In this document: positions 47,506-57,558 of the stretch, piece after piece
Position numbering within the stretch: position 1 is the first letter of the stretch
How the letters are laid out: every line of letters starts with the position of its first letter
NCBI GenBank assembly: GCA_021202775.1
Contig: JAJQCJ010000109.1
Coordinates: 1-64,000, forward strand
Source of the DNA: Clostridiales bacterium
GTDB taxonomy: Bacteria > Bacillota > Clostridia > Oscillospirales > Oscillospiraceae
Direction of reading: 5' to 3'
Length of the DNA stretch: 64,000 nucleotides
Program-made: the position numbers and the translations under genes
The notes under the pieces: model-generated
The model's input: the letters and a program-made list of their open reading frames with translations, nothing else
What the model was told of the DNA's origin: nothing
Database searches by the model: none

Positions 47506-48354
47506 ATGTTGAATCTGTACGAGCTGGAGCAGCTGGCCACATTCGCCCGCTGCGGGACGCTGTCCAGGACGGCGGAGGAGCTGCACATCTCCCAGCCCAC
47601 GCTGACCCGCACCATGCAGCACCTGGAGGAGGCATTCGGCGTCCCCCTGTTCGTGCATGGGAAGAACCGCCTCGCCCTGAACGATACCGGCAGAAAGGCG
47701 GTGGACTGCGCCAACGCCCTCCTGTCGGAGGCGGAGCGGGCCGTTCTGCAGGTGCGCCAGTTTGACGCCCGCCTGCGCACCATTCTGGTGGAATCCTGCG
47801 CCCCGGCCCCCCTCTGGAGCCTGCTCCCCGCCCTTTCGGAGCTGTTTCCCGACAGAACCATCTCCTCCCGGCTGACAGAGCTGCCCCTGATTCTGGGCCG
47901 GGTCAGGGACAGAACCTGTGAAATCGGGATTCTGCCCTATCCCGTTGCGGACGAGGCGGTGGCCTGCCTTCCCTTTGTCCGGGAGGAGCTGTCCGTCTGC
48001 CTGCCCCCGGACCACGCCCTGGCGGGCTGCCCCTCCGTCACGCTGGAACAGCTGAACGGCTATAACTGCCTGCTGAAGTCGGACATCGGTTTTTGGAGCG
48101 ACCTGTGCCGGGAGAAGATGCCCGCCTCCCGCTTTCTGGTGCAGACGGCGGAGTTTGAGTTCCGGGAGCTGGCCCGCACCTCCACGCTGCCCTATTTCGT
48201 CACGAACCTGGCCCTGGAGGAGGACTTTGTGAAGGGACGGACGGTGGTGCCCGTTTCGGACAGGGAGGCCAACGTCACCTTCCACATGATTTTCCGGAAG
48301 GAGGCGGAGGAGTATCGAAAGGTCGCCCGGCGGGTGGCCAGTGACAGAATTTGA
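47506..48354 (+). CDS. LysR-family transcriptional regulator
   Basis: LYELEQLATFARCGTLSRTAEELHISQPTLTRTMQHLEEAFGVPLF; divergent from the aldo/keto reductase. Confidence 0.93.
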   Translation: MLNLYELEQLATFARCGTLSRTAEELHISQPTLTRTMQHLEEAFGVPLFVHGKNRLALNDTGRKAVDCANALLSEAERAVLQVRQFDARLRTILVESCAPAPLWSLLPALSELFPDRTISSRLTELPLILGRVRDRTCEIGILPYPVADEAVACLPFVREELSVCLPPDHALAGCPSVTLEQLNGYNCLLKSDIGFWSDLCREKMPASRFLVQTAEFEFRELARTSTLPYFVTNLALEEDFVKGRTVVPVSDREANVTFHMIFRKEAEEYRKVARRVASDRI

Positions 48355-48395
48355 ATGATGTTCACATAGATTGTCAACCCAGGAGGAGGTATCCT

Positions 48396-49286
48396 ATGGA
48401 GATTCGTGTACTTCGCTATTTTCTTACTGTCGCTCGGGAAGGCGGCATCAGCCGGGCGGCAGAAATCCTGCATCTCACGCAGCCAACGTTAAGCAGGCAG
48501 CTTGCGGCGCTGGAGGAAGAGGTGGGTGTTAAATTGTTTGAGCGAGGTGGCAGAAAAATTGCTCTGACCAGTGAGGGGATGCTGCTCCGCCGCAGAGCGG
48601 AGGAAATCCTCTCCCTTGTGGACAGGACGCAGCAGGAGTTGGTTCGGCAGGATGGACTGATTGAGGGAAGAATCGTCATCGGCTGCGGAGAAATGTCGGC
48701 GGTTGGGCTTCTGCCGGAGATAATTACCTCATTTCATGAGAAATATCCCCTGGTCAGCTACGATATTCTTACAGCAAATGCAGACGTTGTGAAAGACCAG
48801 ATGGAAAAAGGCATTGTCGATATTGGTATCCTGCTGGAGCCAATCGATATGGAGAAGTTTGATTTTCTGCGGCTGGAACACAAAGAACATTGGGTAGTGC
48901 TGATGCGCCCGGACGACCCGCTTGCGGAAAAGGAGGCAGTTTCACCCGGGGATTTAAATGGAAAACCGTTAATCATGCCGATGCGAGCTACGGTCCGCAA
49001 CGAAGTGTTTAACTGGTTTGGAGCCCAGTTTTCAGAAGCGCAAGTGCTGTTTACAAGTAACCTGGCGACCAATGGTGCGCTGATGGTGCAGGCGGGGCTC
49101 GGGTATTCTATTCTCATTGAAGGAGTGATGCCTTTTTGGGATGAGACAAAAATTGTGAAGCGTCCGCTTTCCCCTGAGATTTACTCTGACAGCGTAATTG
49201 CATGGAAGCGGGGCCAGCCAATGTCCCCAGCAATGGAACGATTTGTAGCACAGCTAAAATGCCTTTCAGGTATAACCGGCTCATGA
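48396..49286 (+). CDS. LysR-family transcriptional regulator
   Basis: MEIRVLRYFLTVAREGGISRAAEILHLTQPTLSRQLAALEEEVGVKLFERG. Confidence 0.94.
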   Translation: MEIRVLRYFLTVAREGGISRAAEILHLTQPTLSRQLAALEEEVGVKLFERGGRKIALTSEGMLLRRRAEEILSLVDRTQQELVRQDGLIEGRIVIGCGEMSAVGLLPEIITSFHEKYPLVSYDILTANADVVKDQMEKGIVDIGILLEPIDMEKFDFLRLEHKEHWVVLMRPDDPLAEKEAVSPGDLNGKPLIMPMRATVRNEVFNWFGAQFSEAQVLFTSNLATNGALMVQAGLGYSILIEGVMPFWDETKIVKRPLSPEIYSDSVIAWKRGQPMSPAMERFVAQLKCLSGITGS

Positions 49287-49381
49287 AAATAGGCATTTGA
49301 TATTCAGACGATATGGCGTTATAATAAGGACAGAAGAAAACTGGGAACCGGCCTCTCATCAACTTACGTCTGACAGGAGGG

Positions 49382-49582
49382 ATGTCCATGACCATGCCGG
49401 AGATTGAAGCAATGCTGGCAGCAGGGGAAAAGACCACAGAAGAAAAGCTGCGCCTGCTGCAGAAGGTCCGGGCCACGCTGATGGCGGAGGTTCACGACAG
49501 GCAGCTGATGGTGGATCACGTGGATTACCTGATTTATATGCTGCAACCGCCAACGAAAAAGACAAGGAGGACACGGATATGA
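49382..49582 (+). CDS. Small coiled-coil protein resembling a MerR C-terminus
   Basis: PEIEAMLAAGEKTTEEKLRLLQKVRATLMAEVHDRQLMVDHVDYLIYML; no HTH in the ORF. Confidence 0.45.
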   Translation: MSMTMPEIEAMLAAGEKTTEEKLRLLQKVRATLMAEVHDRQLMVDHVDYLIYMLQPPTKKTRRTRI

Positions 49583-50058
49583 ACCATCAAACGTTAGTGG
49601 CTTATTTTTCGGCCAGCGGCGTCACCGCAGGGGCGGCGAAGCGTCTGGCCCAGGCGGCGGGGGCGGACCTGTACGAGATCAGGCCGGAAACGCCCTACAC
49701 CGATGCCGACCTGGACTGGAGGAATCCTCACTCCCGCAGCTCTGTGGAGATGAACGACCTGTCCAGCCGTCCGGCGCTGGCAGACCGGGACGCCAACATC
49801 GCCGGGTATGACACCGTCTTTCTGGGATTCCCCATCTGGTGGGGCGTGGCCCCCACCGTCGTCAACACCTTCCTGGAGAGCTATGACTTTTCCGGAAAGA
49901 AAATCGTCCTCTTCGCCACCTCCGGCGGCAGCGGCTTTGGCCGGACGGCGGAGGCGCTGAAACCGTCCGTTGCGCCGGATACGGTCATCGTGACCGGCAA
50001 GCTCCTGTCCGGCAGGGAGTCCGAAGGGAGCCTGAAAAAATGGCTCCGGACGGTGTGA
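49579..50058 (+). CDS. Flavodoxin family protein
   Basis: LVAYFSASGVTAGAAKRLAQAAGADLYEIRPETPYTDADLDW; FLGFPIWWGVAP. Confidence 0.92.
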   Translation: MNHQTLVAYFSASGVTAGAAKRLAQAAGADLYEIRPETPYTDADLDWRNPHSRSSVEMNDLSSRPALADRDANIAGYDTVFLGFPIWWGVAPTVVNTFLESYDFSGKKIVLFATSGGSGFGRTAEALKPSVAPDTVIVTGKLLSGRESEGSLKKWLRTV

Positions 50059-50113
50059 GGGGGCGTTTCCCCCAGACGAAACAGACGATCAGACCATAGA
50101 ACGGAGGTTCACA

Positions 50114-50869
50114 ATGGAAAAAATTGTACAGACCGCAGGACGCAATACCCTGGGCGACTTCGCCCCGGACTTCGCCCATTTCAACGACGATGTGTTGTTC
50201 GGTGAGAATTGGAACAACCCGGACATCGACCACAAGACCCGCTGTATCATCACCGTGGTGGCCCTGATGGCCTCCGGCATCACCGATTCCTCCCTGAAAT
50301 ATCACCTGGAGAACGCGAAAAAGGCCGGTGTGACAAAGCAAGAGATTGCGGCCATCATCACCCACGTTGCGTTTTACGTCGGCTGGCCCAAGGGCTGGGC
50401 GGTGTTTTACATGGCGAAAGAGGTCTGGGCGGAGGACGAGGCCCCGGCGGACCCGAAGGCCGCCCACGCCGCCCAGATGGTGTTCCCCATCGGCGCACCC
50501 AACGACGCCTTTGCACAGTACTTCATCGGCCAGAGCTACCTTGCCCCCGTGTCCACGGAGCAGGTGGGTATCTTCAACGTGACCTTTGAGCCGGGCTGCC
50601 GCAATAACTGGCACATCCACCACGCCGACAACGGCGGCGGGCAGATTCTGATCTGCGTGGCCGGCCGGGGCTACTACCAGGAGTGGGGCAAGGAGGCCGT
50701 GGAGATGAAACCCGGCGACTGCATCAACATCCCCGTCGGCGTGAAGCATTGGCACGGAGCCGCCCCGGACAGCTGGTTCTCCCACCTGGCGGTGGAGGTG
50801 CCGGGGGAGAACAGCTTTAATGAGTGGCTGGAGGCTGTGGACGACAGCCAGTACGGCGCCTTGAACTGA
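50114..50869 (+). CDS. Carboxymuconolactone decarboxylase-like/cupin fusion protein
   Basis: N-terminal CMD-like DHKTRCIITVVALMASG; C-terminal cupin GCRNNWHIHHADNGGGQILICVAGRGYYQEWGKEAVEMKPGD. Confidence 0.88.
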   Translation: MEKIVQTAGRNTLGDFAPDFAHFNDDVLFGENWNNPDIDHKTRCIITVVALMASGITDSSLKYHLENAKKAGVTKQEIAAIITHVAFYVGWPKGWAVFYMAKEVWAEDEAPADPKAAHAAQMVFPIGAPNDAFAQYFIGQSYLAPVSTEQVGIFNVTFEPGCRNNWHIHHADNGGGQILICVAGRGYYQEWGKEAVEMKPGDCINIPVGVKHWHGAAPDSWFSHLAVEVPGENSFNEWLEAVDDSQYGALN

Positions 50870-50871
50870 GT

Positions 50872-51867
50872 ATGGAAAGCGAGGCAATCAGCATGGAAGA
50901 AAAACTGAATCTGACGACAGAATGGGATAAGGTGTTCCCCAAAAGCGACAAGGTGAACCACCGCAAAGTCACCTTCCACAACCGTTACGGCATCACCCTG
51001 GCCGCTGACCTCTACGAGCCGAAGGAGGCGGCGGGGCCCCTCCCCGCCATCGCCGTCTGCGGCCCCTTCGGCGCGGTGAAGGAGCAGTCCTCCGGCCTGT
51101 ACGCCCAGACCATGGCGGAGCGGGGCTTCCTGACGGTGGCCTTTGACCCCTCCTACACCGGAGAGAGTGGCGGCACCCCCCGCTACATGGCCTCCCCGGA
51201 CATCAACACTGAGGACTTCATGGCGGCGGTGGACTTCCTCTCGGTTCAGGACAACGTGGACCCGGAGAAGATCGGCATCATCGGCATTTGCGGCTGGGGC
51301 GGCATGGCGTTGAACGCTGCGGCCCTGGACACCCGCATCAAGGTCACCGTCGCCTCCACCATGTACGACATGACCCGCGTCAACGCCAACGGCTACTTTG
51401 ACAGCGAGGACAGCGAGGAGGTCCGGTATGAGAAGCGCAAGGCCCTCTGCGCCCAGCGCATTGCCGACTACAAGAGCGGCAGCTACGCCCTGGGCGGCGG
51501 CGTGGTGGACCCCCTGCCGGAGGATGCGCCCTTCTTCGTGAAGGACTATTACGATTATTACAAGACGAAACGGGGCTATCACCCCCGCAGCCTGAACTCC
51601 AACGGCGGCTGGAACGTGACGGGCTGCCAGTCCTTTATGAATATGCCCATTTTACAGTACAGCCAGGAAATCAGGAACGCCGTCCTCGTCATCCACGGGG
51701 AGAAGGCCCACTCCTGCTATTTCAGCCGGGACGCCTTCCAAAAGCTCACCGGCGACAACAAGGAGCTGCTGATCATCCCCGGCGCGGTGCACACCGACCT
51801 GTATGACCGGATGGACGTGATCCCCTTCGACAAGATCGAAGCCTTCATGAAGGAGTACATGGGGTAA
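50872..51867 (+). CDS. Alpha/beta hydrolase (dienelactone-hydrolase-like)
   Basis: VTFHNRYGITLAADLYEPKEA; IGIIGICGWGGMALNAAALD (GxCxxG nucleophile elbow). Confidence 0.85.
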   Translation: MESEAISMEEKLNLTTEWDKVFPKSDKVNHRKVTFHNRYGITLAADLYEPKEAAGPLPAIAVCGPFGAVKEQSSGLYAQTMAERGFLTVAFDPSYTGESGGTPRYMASPDINTEDFMAAVDFLSVQDNVDPEKIGIIGICGWGGMALNAAALDTRIKVTVASTMYDMTRVNANGYFDSEDSEEVRYEKRKALCAQRIADYKSGSYALGGGVVDPLPEDAPFFVKDYYDYYKTKRGYHPRSLNSNGGWNVTGCQSFMNMPILQYSQEIRNAVLVIHGEKAHSCYFSRDAFQKLTGDNKELLIIPGAVHTDLYDRMDVIPFDKIEAFMKEYMG

Positions 51868-51913
51868 AAAGTTTCTCAGCCTTCCGCAAATTCCGTAGAT
51901 TAACGCAAAAATG

Positions 51914-51955
51914 CCCGCACGTCCGGTGAAAACATCCGGATGTGCGGGATTTTTG
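51914..51955. terminator. Bidirectional terminator between convergent genes
   Basis: CCCGCACGTCCGG...CCGGATGTGCGGG with flanking A/T runs. Confidence 0.7.
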
Positions 51956-51974
51956 CGTCTTGGATAAACCTGAC

Positions 51975-53279
51975 TTAGCTGAGGCCCACGAACATCTTTT
52001 GCAGGCAGTTGTACAGTGCCAGATGCCAGGAACCGATGGAGTGATACCGCATGGGGAGGATGTCAAAGGAGGTGTTGACCCCCTCGGTCAGCCGCGGCTC
52101 CACCTCCAGCAGATCCGCGTAATCCTCGATCTGTCCGGGCAGGGCGAAGTCGAAGTTGCCGCTGGTGACATAGAGGTAATGGATGGAATAGTCCGCAAAT
52201 TCCTCCGACTGCAGCGTCTCCTGGAAGTACTCCGCCGTGGTGCGGCTGCCGCTGAAGGTGCCGAACCAGGAGAAGTAATCCAGACTGCCGCAGAAGGCGG
52301 AGTGATAGGTGGTCACAGCCCCCCGGGACAGACCGGCGAAGGCCCGGTGGTCCCGGCTGGCGGTGAAGCCCTCCTCGTCACAGCTCTCCGCATAGGTGGA
52401 ATAGGTGGATTCAATGGCGGGCATCAGGTCGTTGCGCAGTTCCTCCCGGAAGGAGTAGGTCAGGGCGTCCAGACCGTCGGCGCAGTCGTCCTCCACGTAG
52501 AAGGTGGGGGTCACGATGATCAGCGGCTCGATGTCCCCATTTGCGATCATGTTGTCGATCATAGTCTTGTTATAGGCGTGGGTCACCAGCCAGTAGGCTT
52601 CATCGTCCCCGGTGCCGTGCATCAGGTAGAGGATGTTGTACTGCTGGCTTTCGTCATAGCCGTAGGGCAGGTAGACGTAGGCGGTTTTTTCCACGTCCCG
52701 CTGGTCGGTGGCGTAGGCCTTTGTCTGATAGGTGAACGCCTCCACCGTGCCGGGCTGGTCGCAGTCCACGCTGTCATAGGCGGAAGGCACCGCCCACAGC
52801 TCCGTCTGAGCGGCGCCCTGGGTGTTCTTGTCGATGGCCACGTTCACCATCCAGTAGGCCAGAACGGCCACGACGATGACGGCCAGGGCCACGGCGGGGG
52901 CGAGCCCCCCTTTCCGCAGCCCCTGATGCTGCCGGATGGCGAACACCGTCCCCAGGACGGCCCCCAGCAGGGCGGCGGCGGCCTGAATGGCGAAGCCGAA
53001 GTTGAACAGGGTGGTCTCCAGATAATTGGTCAGGGAAAAGAGGACGATACAGCCCACCACGTCCGCCAGCAGCAGCCAGGGGGCCCGGCTTTTCCAGGCG
53101 ATGCAGGCCACCAGAATCAGCAGCGCCTCTACGATGCACATGGTGACCAGGGGCAGGGCCTTCCCCAAAAGGGCATACCGCACCACCTGGACGCACCCCA
53201 CCAGCGAAATTGCCGCCAGTGCCAGGGCGGTGATGCGGTCACAGAGCAGCGCGGCGCGCCATCTTGCTGTTATCTTCAT
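51975..53279 (-). CDS. Membrane-anchored esterase (feruloyl-esterase/Ig-like esterase-D type)
   Basis: N-terminal TM segments; YLPYGYDESQQYNILYLMHGTGDDEAYW; DHRAFAGLSRGAVTT nucleophile elbow. Confidence 0.8.
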   Translation of the reverse strand: MKITARWRAALLCDRITALALAAISLVGCVQVVRYALLGKALPLVTMCIVEALLILVACIAWKSRAPWLLLADVVGCIVLFSLTNYLETTLFNFGFAIQAAAALLGAVLGTVFAIRQHQGLRKGGLAPAVALAVIVVAVLAYWMVNVAIDKNTQGAAQTELWAVPSAYDSVDCDQPGTVEAFTYQTKAYATDQRDVEKTAYVYLPYGYDESQQYNILYLMHGTGDDEAYWLVTHAYNKTMIDNMIANGDIEPLIIVTPTFYVEDDCADGLDALTYSFREELRNDLMPAIESTYSTYAESCDEEGFTASRDHRAFAGLSRGAVTTYHSAFCGSLDYFSWFGTFSGSRTTAEYFQETLQSEEFADYSIHYLYVTSGNFDFALPGQIEDYADLLEVEPRLTEGVNTSFDILPMRYHSIGSWHLALYNCLQKMFVGLS

Positions 53280-53435
53280 ACGTTGCACCTCTCCTTCTGC
53301 GTTTCTCGGTTTCATTGTACAGACTCGGACGCTCCGGAACGGCGCATGCTCCCCCGACGCCGGCAAAGCGGCGGCCGGGAGAGTGCGCTCGAACGCATGG
53401 GAAGCGTATCAGGTTTTTCAGAAGGACGGAGCAGT

Positions 53436-54881
53436 TTACGCCTGCTTCTTCCGCTCCGCGATGGCGGCCTGCTCGGCGGGCAGGTTCTTCTCCACGGTGA
53501 ACAGGAGTACCAGGAGGGCGTCCGCGGCGAAGGCGATGGTTTCCACCCAGATGTAGCTGATGCTGATGGTGGACTGAACGGCAGCGGTCTGTGCGGCTGC
53601 GGCGGCGTCATAGCCGGAGCCCAGCATGGCCATGAACACGGCGTTCATGATGGGGGTGGAGGCCACCATCAGGGAGCTGTAAATGCTCATGGTCAGGCCG
53701 TCGGTGCGGATGCCGTTCTTGAACTCGATATGGTCGATGACGTCGGCCAGCATGGCCAAAATCAGGTAGCAGGCGGGGGAGGAGCCCAGGCACTTCAGCG
53801 CCACGCCGATGGCCACCGGCACGATGTTGCCGCCGCCCATGCCGGCGATGACGCCGCCTACAACGCCCAGCACCATGCCGGCGAAGCAGAGGTTCCGCTT
53901 GCCAAACTTGTTGGCCAGGGGCACCACAAACAGGGCGGCCACCGCCATGGGAATGGCGCCCATGACGCTGAGCAGGGTCTGGGCTACGCCCCAGTCGCCG
54001 CCCAGGGGGGTGGCGTCGATAACCCACTGGCAGAAGTAGCTCATGGAGCCGTTCTTCATGGCACCGGCCCACTGGAACACCATGTAGAACAGGATGGTGA
54101 CCCACCACCATTTCTCGCTGGTGACGGCCTTCAGCTGCTGGCCCAGCGGGGGCGCGGCGTTCTCCTGGGTGTCCCCGGAGGTCATATTTTCCTCGGTGAC
54201 ACGCTCACGGGTGAACTTATACTGGAGGAAGATGGTCAGGGCGGAGAAGATGGCGATGGCCAGCATCACCAGGAACCACATGGGCTGGCTGTTGCCCATG
54301 ACGTTGGACACCAGGATGGGGAAGATCATGGAGCCAACGCCCATGACGCCCAGACCGGCGATGTTGGTGAAGGAGGCCAGAGAACCGCGCTGCTGGCTGT
54401 TCCGGGTGGAGACAGGCACCAGGGTGGAATTGGCGGTGTTGTAGATGGGATAGGCTACCGCGTAATAGAGGTTGTAGGCGATGGCGATCCACACCATCTT
54501 CGCCGTCTCATTCTGGAAGGGGACGACGAACATCAGCAGGCTGGCCACCGACAGGGTCAGGGCGGACAGCAGCACCCAGGGACGGGCCTTGCCGGCCAGG
54601 CAGCGGGTGCGCTCGATGAGCTGGCCCACGATCAGGTTGGCCGCCACGATGAGGATGGTGGATACCAGCTGCAGGGCGGACAGGAAGCTGGTGTCCAGCA
54701 GCAGCACGTCGGTGAAGTACTTGTTCAGGAAGCTGGTGAAGATACCGGAGGACAGCAGTGCGCCGAAGGGGCCGATCAGATAGCCCATCAGCATTTCCGG
54801 CATTTTTACGTCATCGGTCTTGATGGCAGAGGCGGCCAGAGGGGTGCTCCAGAAACCGCCTTTTTCGGTTTGTTTGCTCAT
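53436..54881 (-). CDS. GPH/MelB-type MFS sugar transporter
   Basis: Multi-TM sequence, MLMGYLIGPFGALLSSGIFTSFLNKYFTDVLLLD; gene context with glycoside hydrolases. Confidence 0.82.
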   Translation of the reverse strand: MSKQTEKGGFWSTPLAASAIKTDDVKMPEMLMGYLIGPFGALLSSGIFTSFLNKYFTDVLLLDTSFLSALQLVSTILIVAANLIVGQLIERTRCLAGKARPWVLLSALTLSVASLLMFVVPFQNETAKMVWIAIAYNLYYAVAYPIYNTANSTLVPVSTRNSQQRGSLASFTNIAGLGVMGVGSMIFPILVSNVMGNSQPMWFLVMLAIAIFSALTIFLQYKFTRERVTEENMTSGDTQENAAPPLGQQLKAVTSEKWWWVTILFYMVFQWAGAMKNGSMSYFCQWVIDATPLGGDWGVAQTLLSVMGAIPMAVAALFVVPLANKFGKRNLCFAGMVLGVVGGVIAGMGGGNIVPVAIGVALKCLGSSPACYLILAMLADVIDHIEFKNGIRTDGLTMSIYSSLMVASTPIMNAVFMAMLGSGYDAAAAAQTAAVQSTISISYIWVETIAFAADALLVLLFTVEKNLPAEQAAIAERKKQA

Positions 54882-54916
54882 GTGACAACAATTCCTTTCC
54901 ATTTCCGTTTGGGGCC

Positions 54917-54983
54917 GGCGCAGGCGGAGGGCGTTCCGCCGCCTGCGCCCAGCTCCTGACGGGGCAGGCAGGGGGCCTGCCCC
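54917..54983. repeat. Two GC-rich intercistronic hairpins
   Basis: GGCGCAGGCGG/CCGCCTGCGCC (54917-54949) and GGGGCAGGC/GCCTGCCCC (54961-54983). Confidence 0.65.
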
Positions 54984-54999
54984 GTTTCTTACGCCGTAC

Positions 55000-57381
55000 T
55001 TATTCGGCGGCTGCCAACGGCAGCTCTGCCGCCGCCTGCCGTACACCGTCGGAGGCCGTCACCGTCACCGGGCCGGTTCCGTCCGCCTGCACCACGGCCA
55101 GCGCCCGGCCGTAGTAGGTGTCGGTGTCCTCTTTCAGGAATCCGTCAGGATTGTAGGGGCAGGCGTGGCCCAGGCCCAGCAGCCTGCCGCCGGTGACCTG
55201 CACCCGGATGCGATGGCGCTCCAGAGGTTTCACGTTGCCCTCGGTGTCGGTGTAGCACAGGTTCAGGAAGGCCAGTCCCTCAGGCCGCACCGTCTCCCGC
55301 TCCGGGGTCAGCCGGAGCTGCGTCTCCGACGAGCCGGTGGTCAGGGCGCTGCGGCCGATCTCCCGGCCCGACCGATTGTAGGCTACGGCGGTCAGGGTGC
55401 CGGGCTGATAGGTGATGCGGAACTGCACGCGGCTGTCGTTTTTCCGGGCCTTCCTGCCCAAGCTTTCCCCGTTCAGCAGCAGCTCCACTGCGGCGGCCCG
55501 GGTGTATACCTCCACGTTGGCCTCCTTGCCTTCACAGCCCTGCCAGTTCCAGGAGGACATGGTGTCGGTCATCTTCCAGGAGGAGGGGGAGTGCTTCTCC
55601 CCAGTGTGGTTTACCGGACGGACGGCAATCACCGGCCCGTCCTCCAGGCCAAAGGCCACCTTGGTATAATCGGCCTCCCCCAGAGGGGTGCCGATCAGGT
55701 CGATGCGTCCGCTGCCTGCGGCCAGCCATTCCACGCCGTGGTCGAAACTGGGGGCATAGTCCTGATACTCCCAGGCGCCGATGCCCACCTCGCCCAGGTA
55801 ATCCATGCCGGCCCAGACGAAGTCGCCGATGAGCCGGGGCTCATCCTTGGCCAGCTCCCAGAACTGATAGGCGTCGGAGCAGAAGGTCTCGCTGCCCAGA
55901 ATCAGCCGGTTGGGATACTTTTTCAGGTCGTGTTTGTAGCGCTTGATGCCGTAGTTGTAGCCCGCCATGTCCATGGCGGCGAAGGCGTCCCGGGTCTTGA
56001 CGTCGCAGCCGTGGAGGGTGGCGCCGGTTTTCATGGTGCCGCTGCCCAGGAGGCCCGCCAGGTCATTGAAGAACTGGCTGCCCACCGCTTTGGGTTTCTC
56101 CACATCGGCCTGCTTCTCGGCCTTGTCGTCGCTGTACACGCCGAAGCCCATGGAGCTGAGGAAGTTGAAGAAAATGTTGATGCCGCAGGTCACCGGACGG
56201 GTGCCGTCCAGATCGTGCAGGAAGTCAGTCATCTGCCGGGTCAGGGCGATGCCCTTCTTTTGGGCGGTCTCGGAGACCTCGTTGCCGGTGGAGTACAGAA
56301 TCACGGAGGGGTGGTTATAGTCCTTCTCCACCATGGCTGTCAGGTCCTGCTGCCACCACTCCTCAAAGTAGGTCACATAGTCGTGCTTCGTCTTGTGGAT
56401 GTACCAGCAGTCCACGAACTCGTCCATCACCAGCATTCCCAGCCGGTCGCAGGCGTCCAGCAGGGCCTTGGAGCAGGGGTTGTGGGCGGAGCGGATGGCG
56501 TTGTACCCGTTCTCCTGGAGGAGGCGAATCTTCCGCTCCTCCGCCTCCGGGTAGGCGCAGGCCCCCAGAACGCCGTTGTCGTGGTGGATGCAGGCCCCCC
56601 GGAGGATGACCCGCTGCCCGTTCAGGGTGAAGCCGTCCTTTGGCCCCCAGGCCAGGGTGCGGATGCCGAAGCTGGTCTCCGCCGTATCCCCGGCGAAGGT
56701 GGCCCGGCAGGTGTAGAGGTTGGGGTTCTCCGGGCTCCACAGCTTGGCCCCCCGCAGGGTGGCGCGGAACACTGCCTTGCCATTGGACGGGCCCTCAAAG
56801 GCAGCCACCTGCCGCCCACCCTCCAGAATCTGCACCGAGACGGTGCCGGTGCCTTTGGTGTTTACGGTGATCTCCACCTGGGCGGGGTCGATGCCCAGGG
56901 TTTTCACCCGGATGGCGTTGGGGGGCAGGTAGTCCGCCCCTTCGGACAGGTAGAGCCACACGGGCCGGTACAGCCCAGAGCCGGAGTACCACCGGCTGTT
57001 GGGCTGGTCGGCGTTCCGGGCCACCACCTCCAGGGTGTTGGCCTGGCCGCAGCGGAGCTTCTCCGTCAGGTCCACGTAGAAGTTGCTGTAGCCGTAGGGG
57101 CGGAAGCCCACCTGCTCCCCGTTCAGGAACACGGTGCCGTTGTGGTAGACCCCTTCCAGCTCCAGCACGGCGGCCTTCCCCCGCCAGTCCTCCGGCACGT
57201 CCAGAGTGCGGGTATAGCGGTAGTCATGACCTTCGAACCAGCCGGTGTTGGTGCCGCCGGGGCTTTGGGCGGTGCGGGGCTCCCCCAGCATGGCGTCGTG
57301 GGGCAGCGTCACCGGTTTGCCCGGCTCCTCTGTGCCCTCATGCTTCACCAGCCAGCCCCGGTTCAAATCAAACTTTTTCAT
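55000..57381 (-). CDS. Glycoside hydrolase family 2 protein
   Basis: NRGWLVKHEGTEEPGKPVTLPHDAML; ACIHHDNGVLGACAYPEAEERKIRLLQENGYNAIRSAHNPCSKALLDACDRLGMLVMDEFVDCW; ILYSTGNEV. Confidence 0.94.
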   Translation of the reverse strand: MKKFDLNRGWLVKHEGTEEPGKPVTLPHDAMLGEPRTAQSPGGTNTGWFEGHDYRYTRTLDVPEDWRGKAAVLELEGVYHNGTVFLNGEQVGFRPYGYSNFYVDLTEKLRCGQANTLEVVARNADQPNSRWYSGSGLYRPVWLYLSEGADYLPPNAIRVKTLGIDPAQVEITVNTKGTGTVSVQILEGGRQVAAFEGPSNGKAVFRATLRGAKLWSPENPNLYTCRATFAGDTAETSFGIRTLAWGPKDGFTLNGQRVILRGACIHHDNGVLGACAYPEAEERKIRLLQENGYNAIRSAHNPCSKALLDACDRLGMLVMDEFVDCWYIHKTKHDYVTYFEEWWQQDLTAMVEKDYNHPSVILYSTGNEVSETAQKKGIALTRQMTDFLHDLDGTRPVTCGINIFFNFLSSMGFGVYSDDKAEKQADVEKPKAVGSQFFNDLAGLLGSGTMKTGATLHGCDVKTRDAFAAMDMAGYNYGIKRYKHDLKKYPNRLILGSETFCSDAYQFWELAKDEPRLIGDFVWAGMDYLGEVGIGAWEYQDYAPSFDHGVEWLAAGSGRIDLIGTPLGEADYTKVAFGLEDGPVIAVRPVNHTGEKHSPSSWKMTDTMSSWNWQGCEGKEANVEVYTRAAAVELLLNGESLGRKARKNDSRVQFRITYQPGTLTAVAYNRSGREIGRSALTTGSSETQLRLTPERETVRPEGLAFLNLCYTDTEGNVKPLERHRIRVQVTGGRLLGLGHACPYNPDGFLKEDTDTYYGRALAVVQADGTGPVTVTASDGVRQAAAELPLAAAE

Positions 57382-57507
57382 GTGGTCTCCCCTTTGTAAG
57401 ATTTTTTCAGCGCTGCCTTGCGGCTCGCCATATGTATAGGCAAGCCCCCAGAAACAGATTGTTTGGGAGCTGCACAATACGGAACGGAAAGATTTACGGT
57501 TTCACAA

Positions 57508-57534
57508 CCCCCGGGCCGACAGGCGGCCCGGGGG
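57508..57534. repeat. GC-rich intercistronic hairpin
   Basis: CCCCCGGGCCG-ACAGG-CGGCCCGGGGG. Confidence 0.7.
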
Positions 57535-57558
57535 CAGTGGTTGGGTTGGTTTAAGGTG

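Noticed and set aside
51942-54959. 1005-aa ORF on the plus strand
   Set aside because: Antisense to the esterase and GPH transporter genes; Gly/Gln/His-rich shadow ORF.
55165-57399. 744-aa plus-strand ORF
   Set aside because: Antisense shadow of the GH2 gene.
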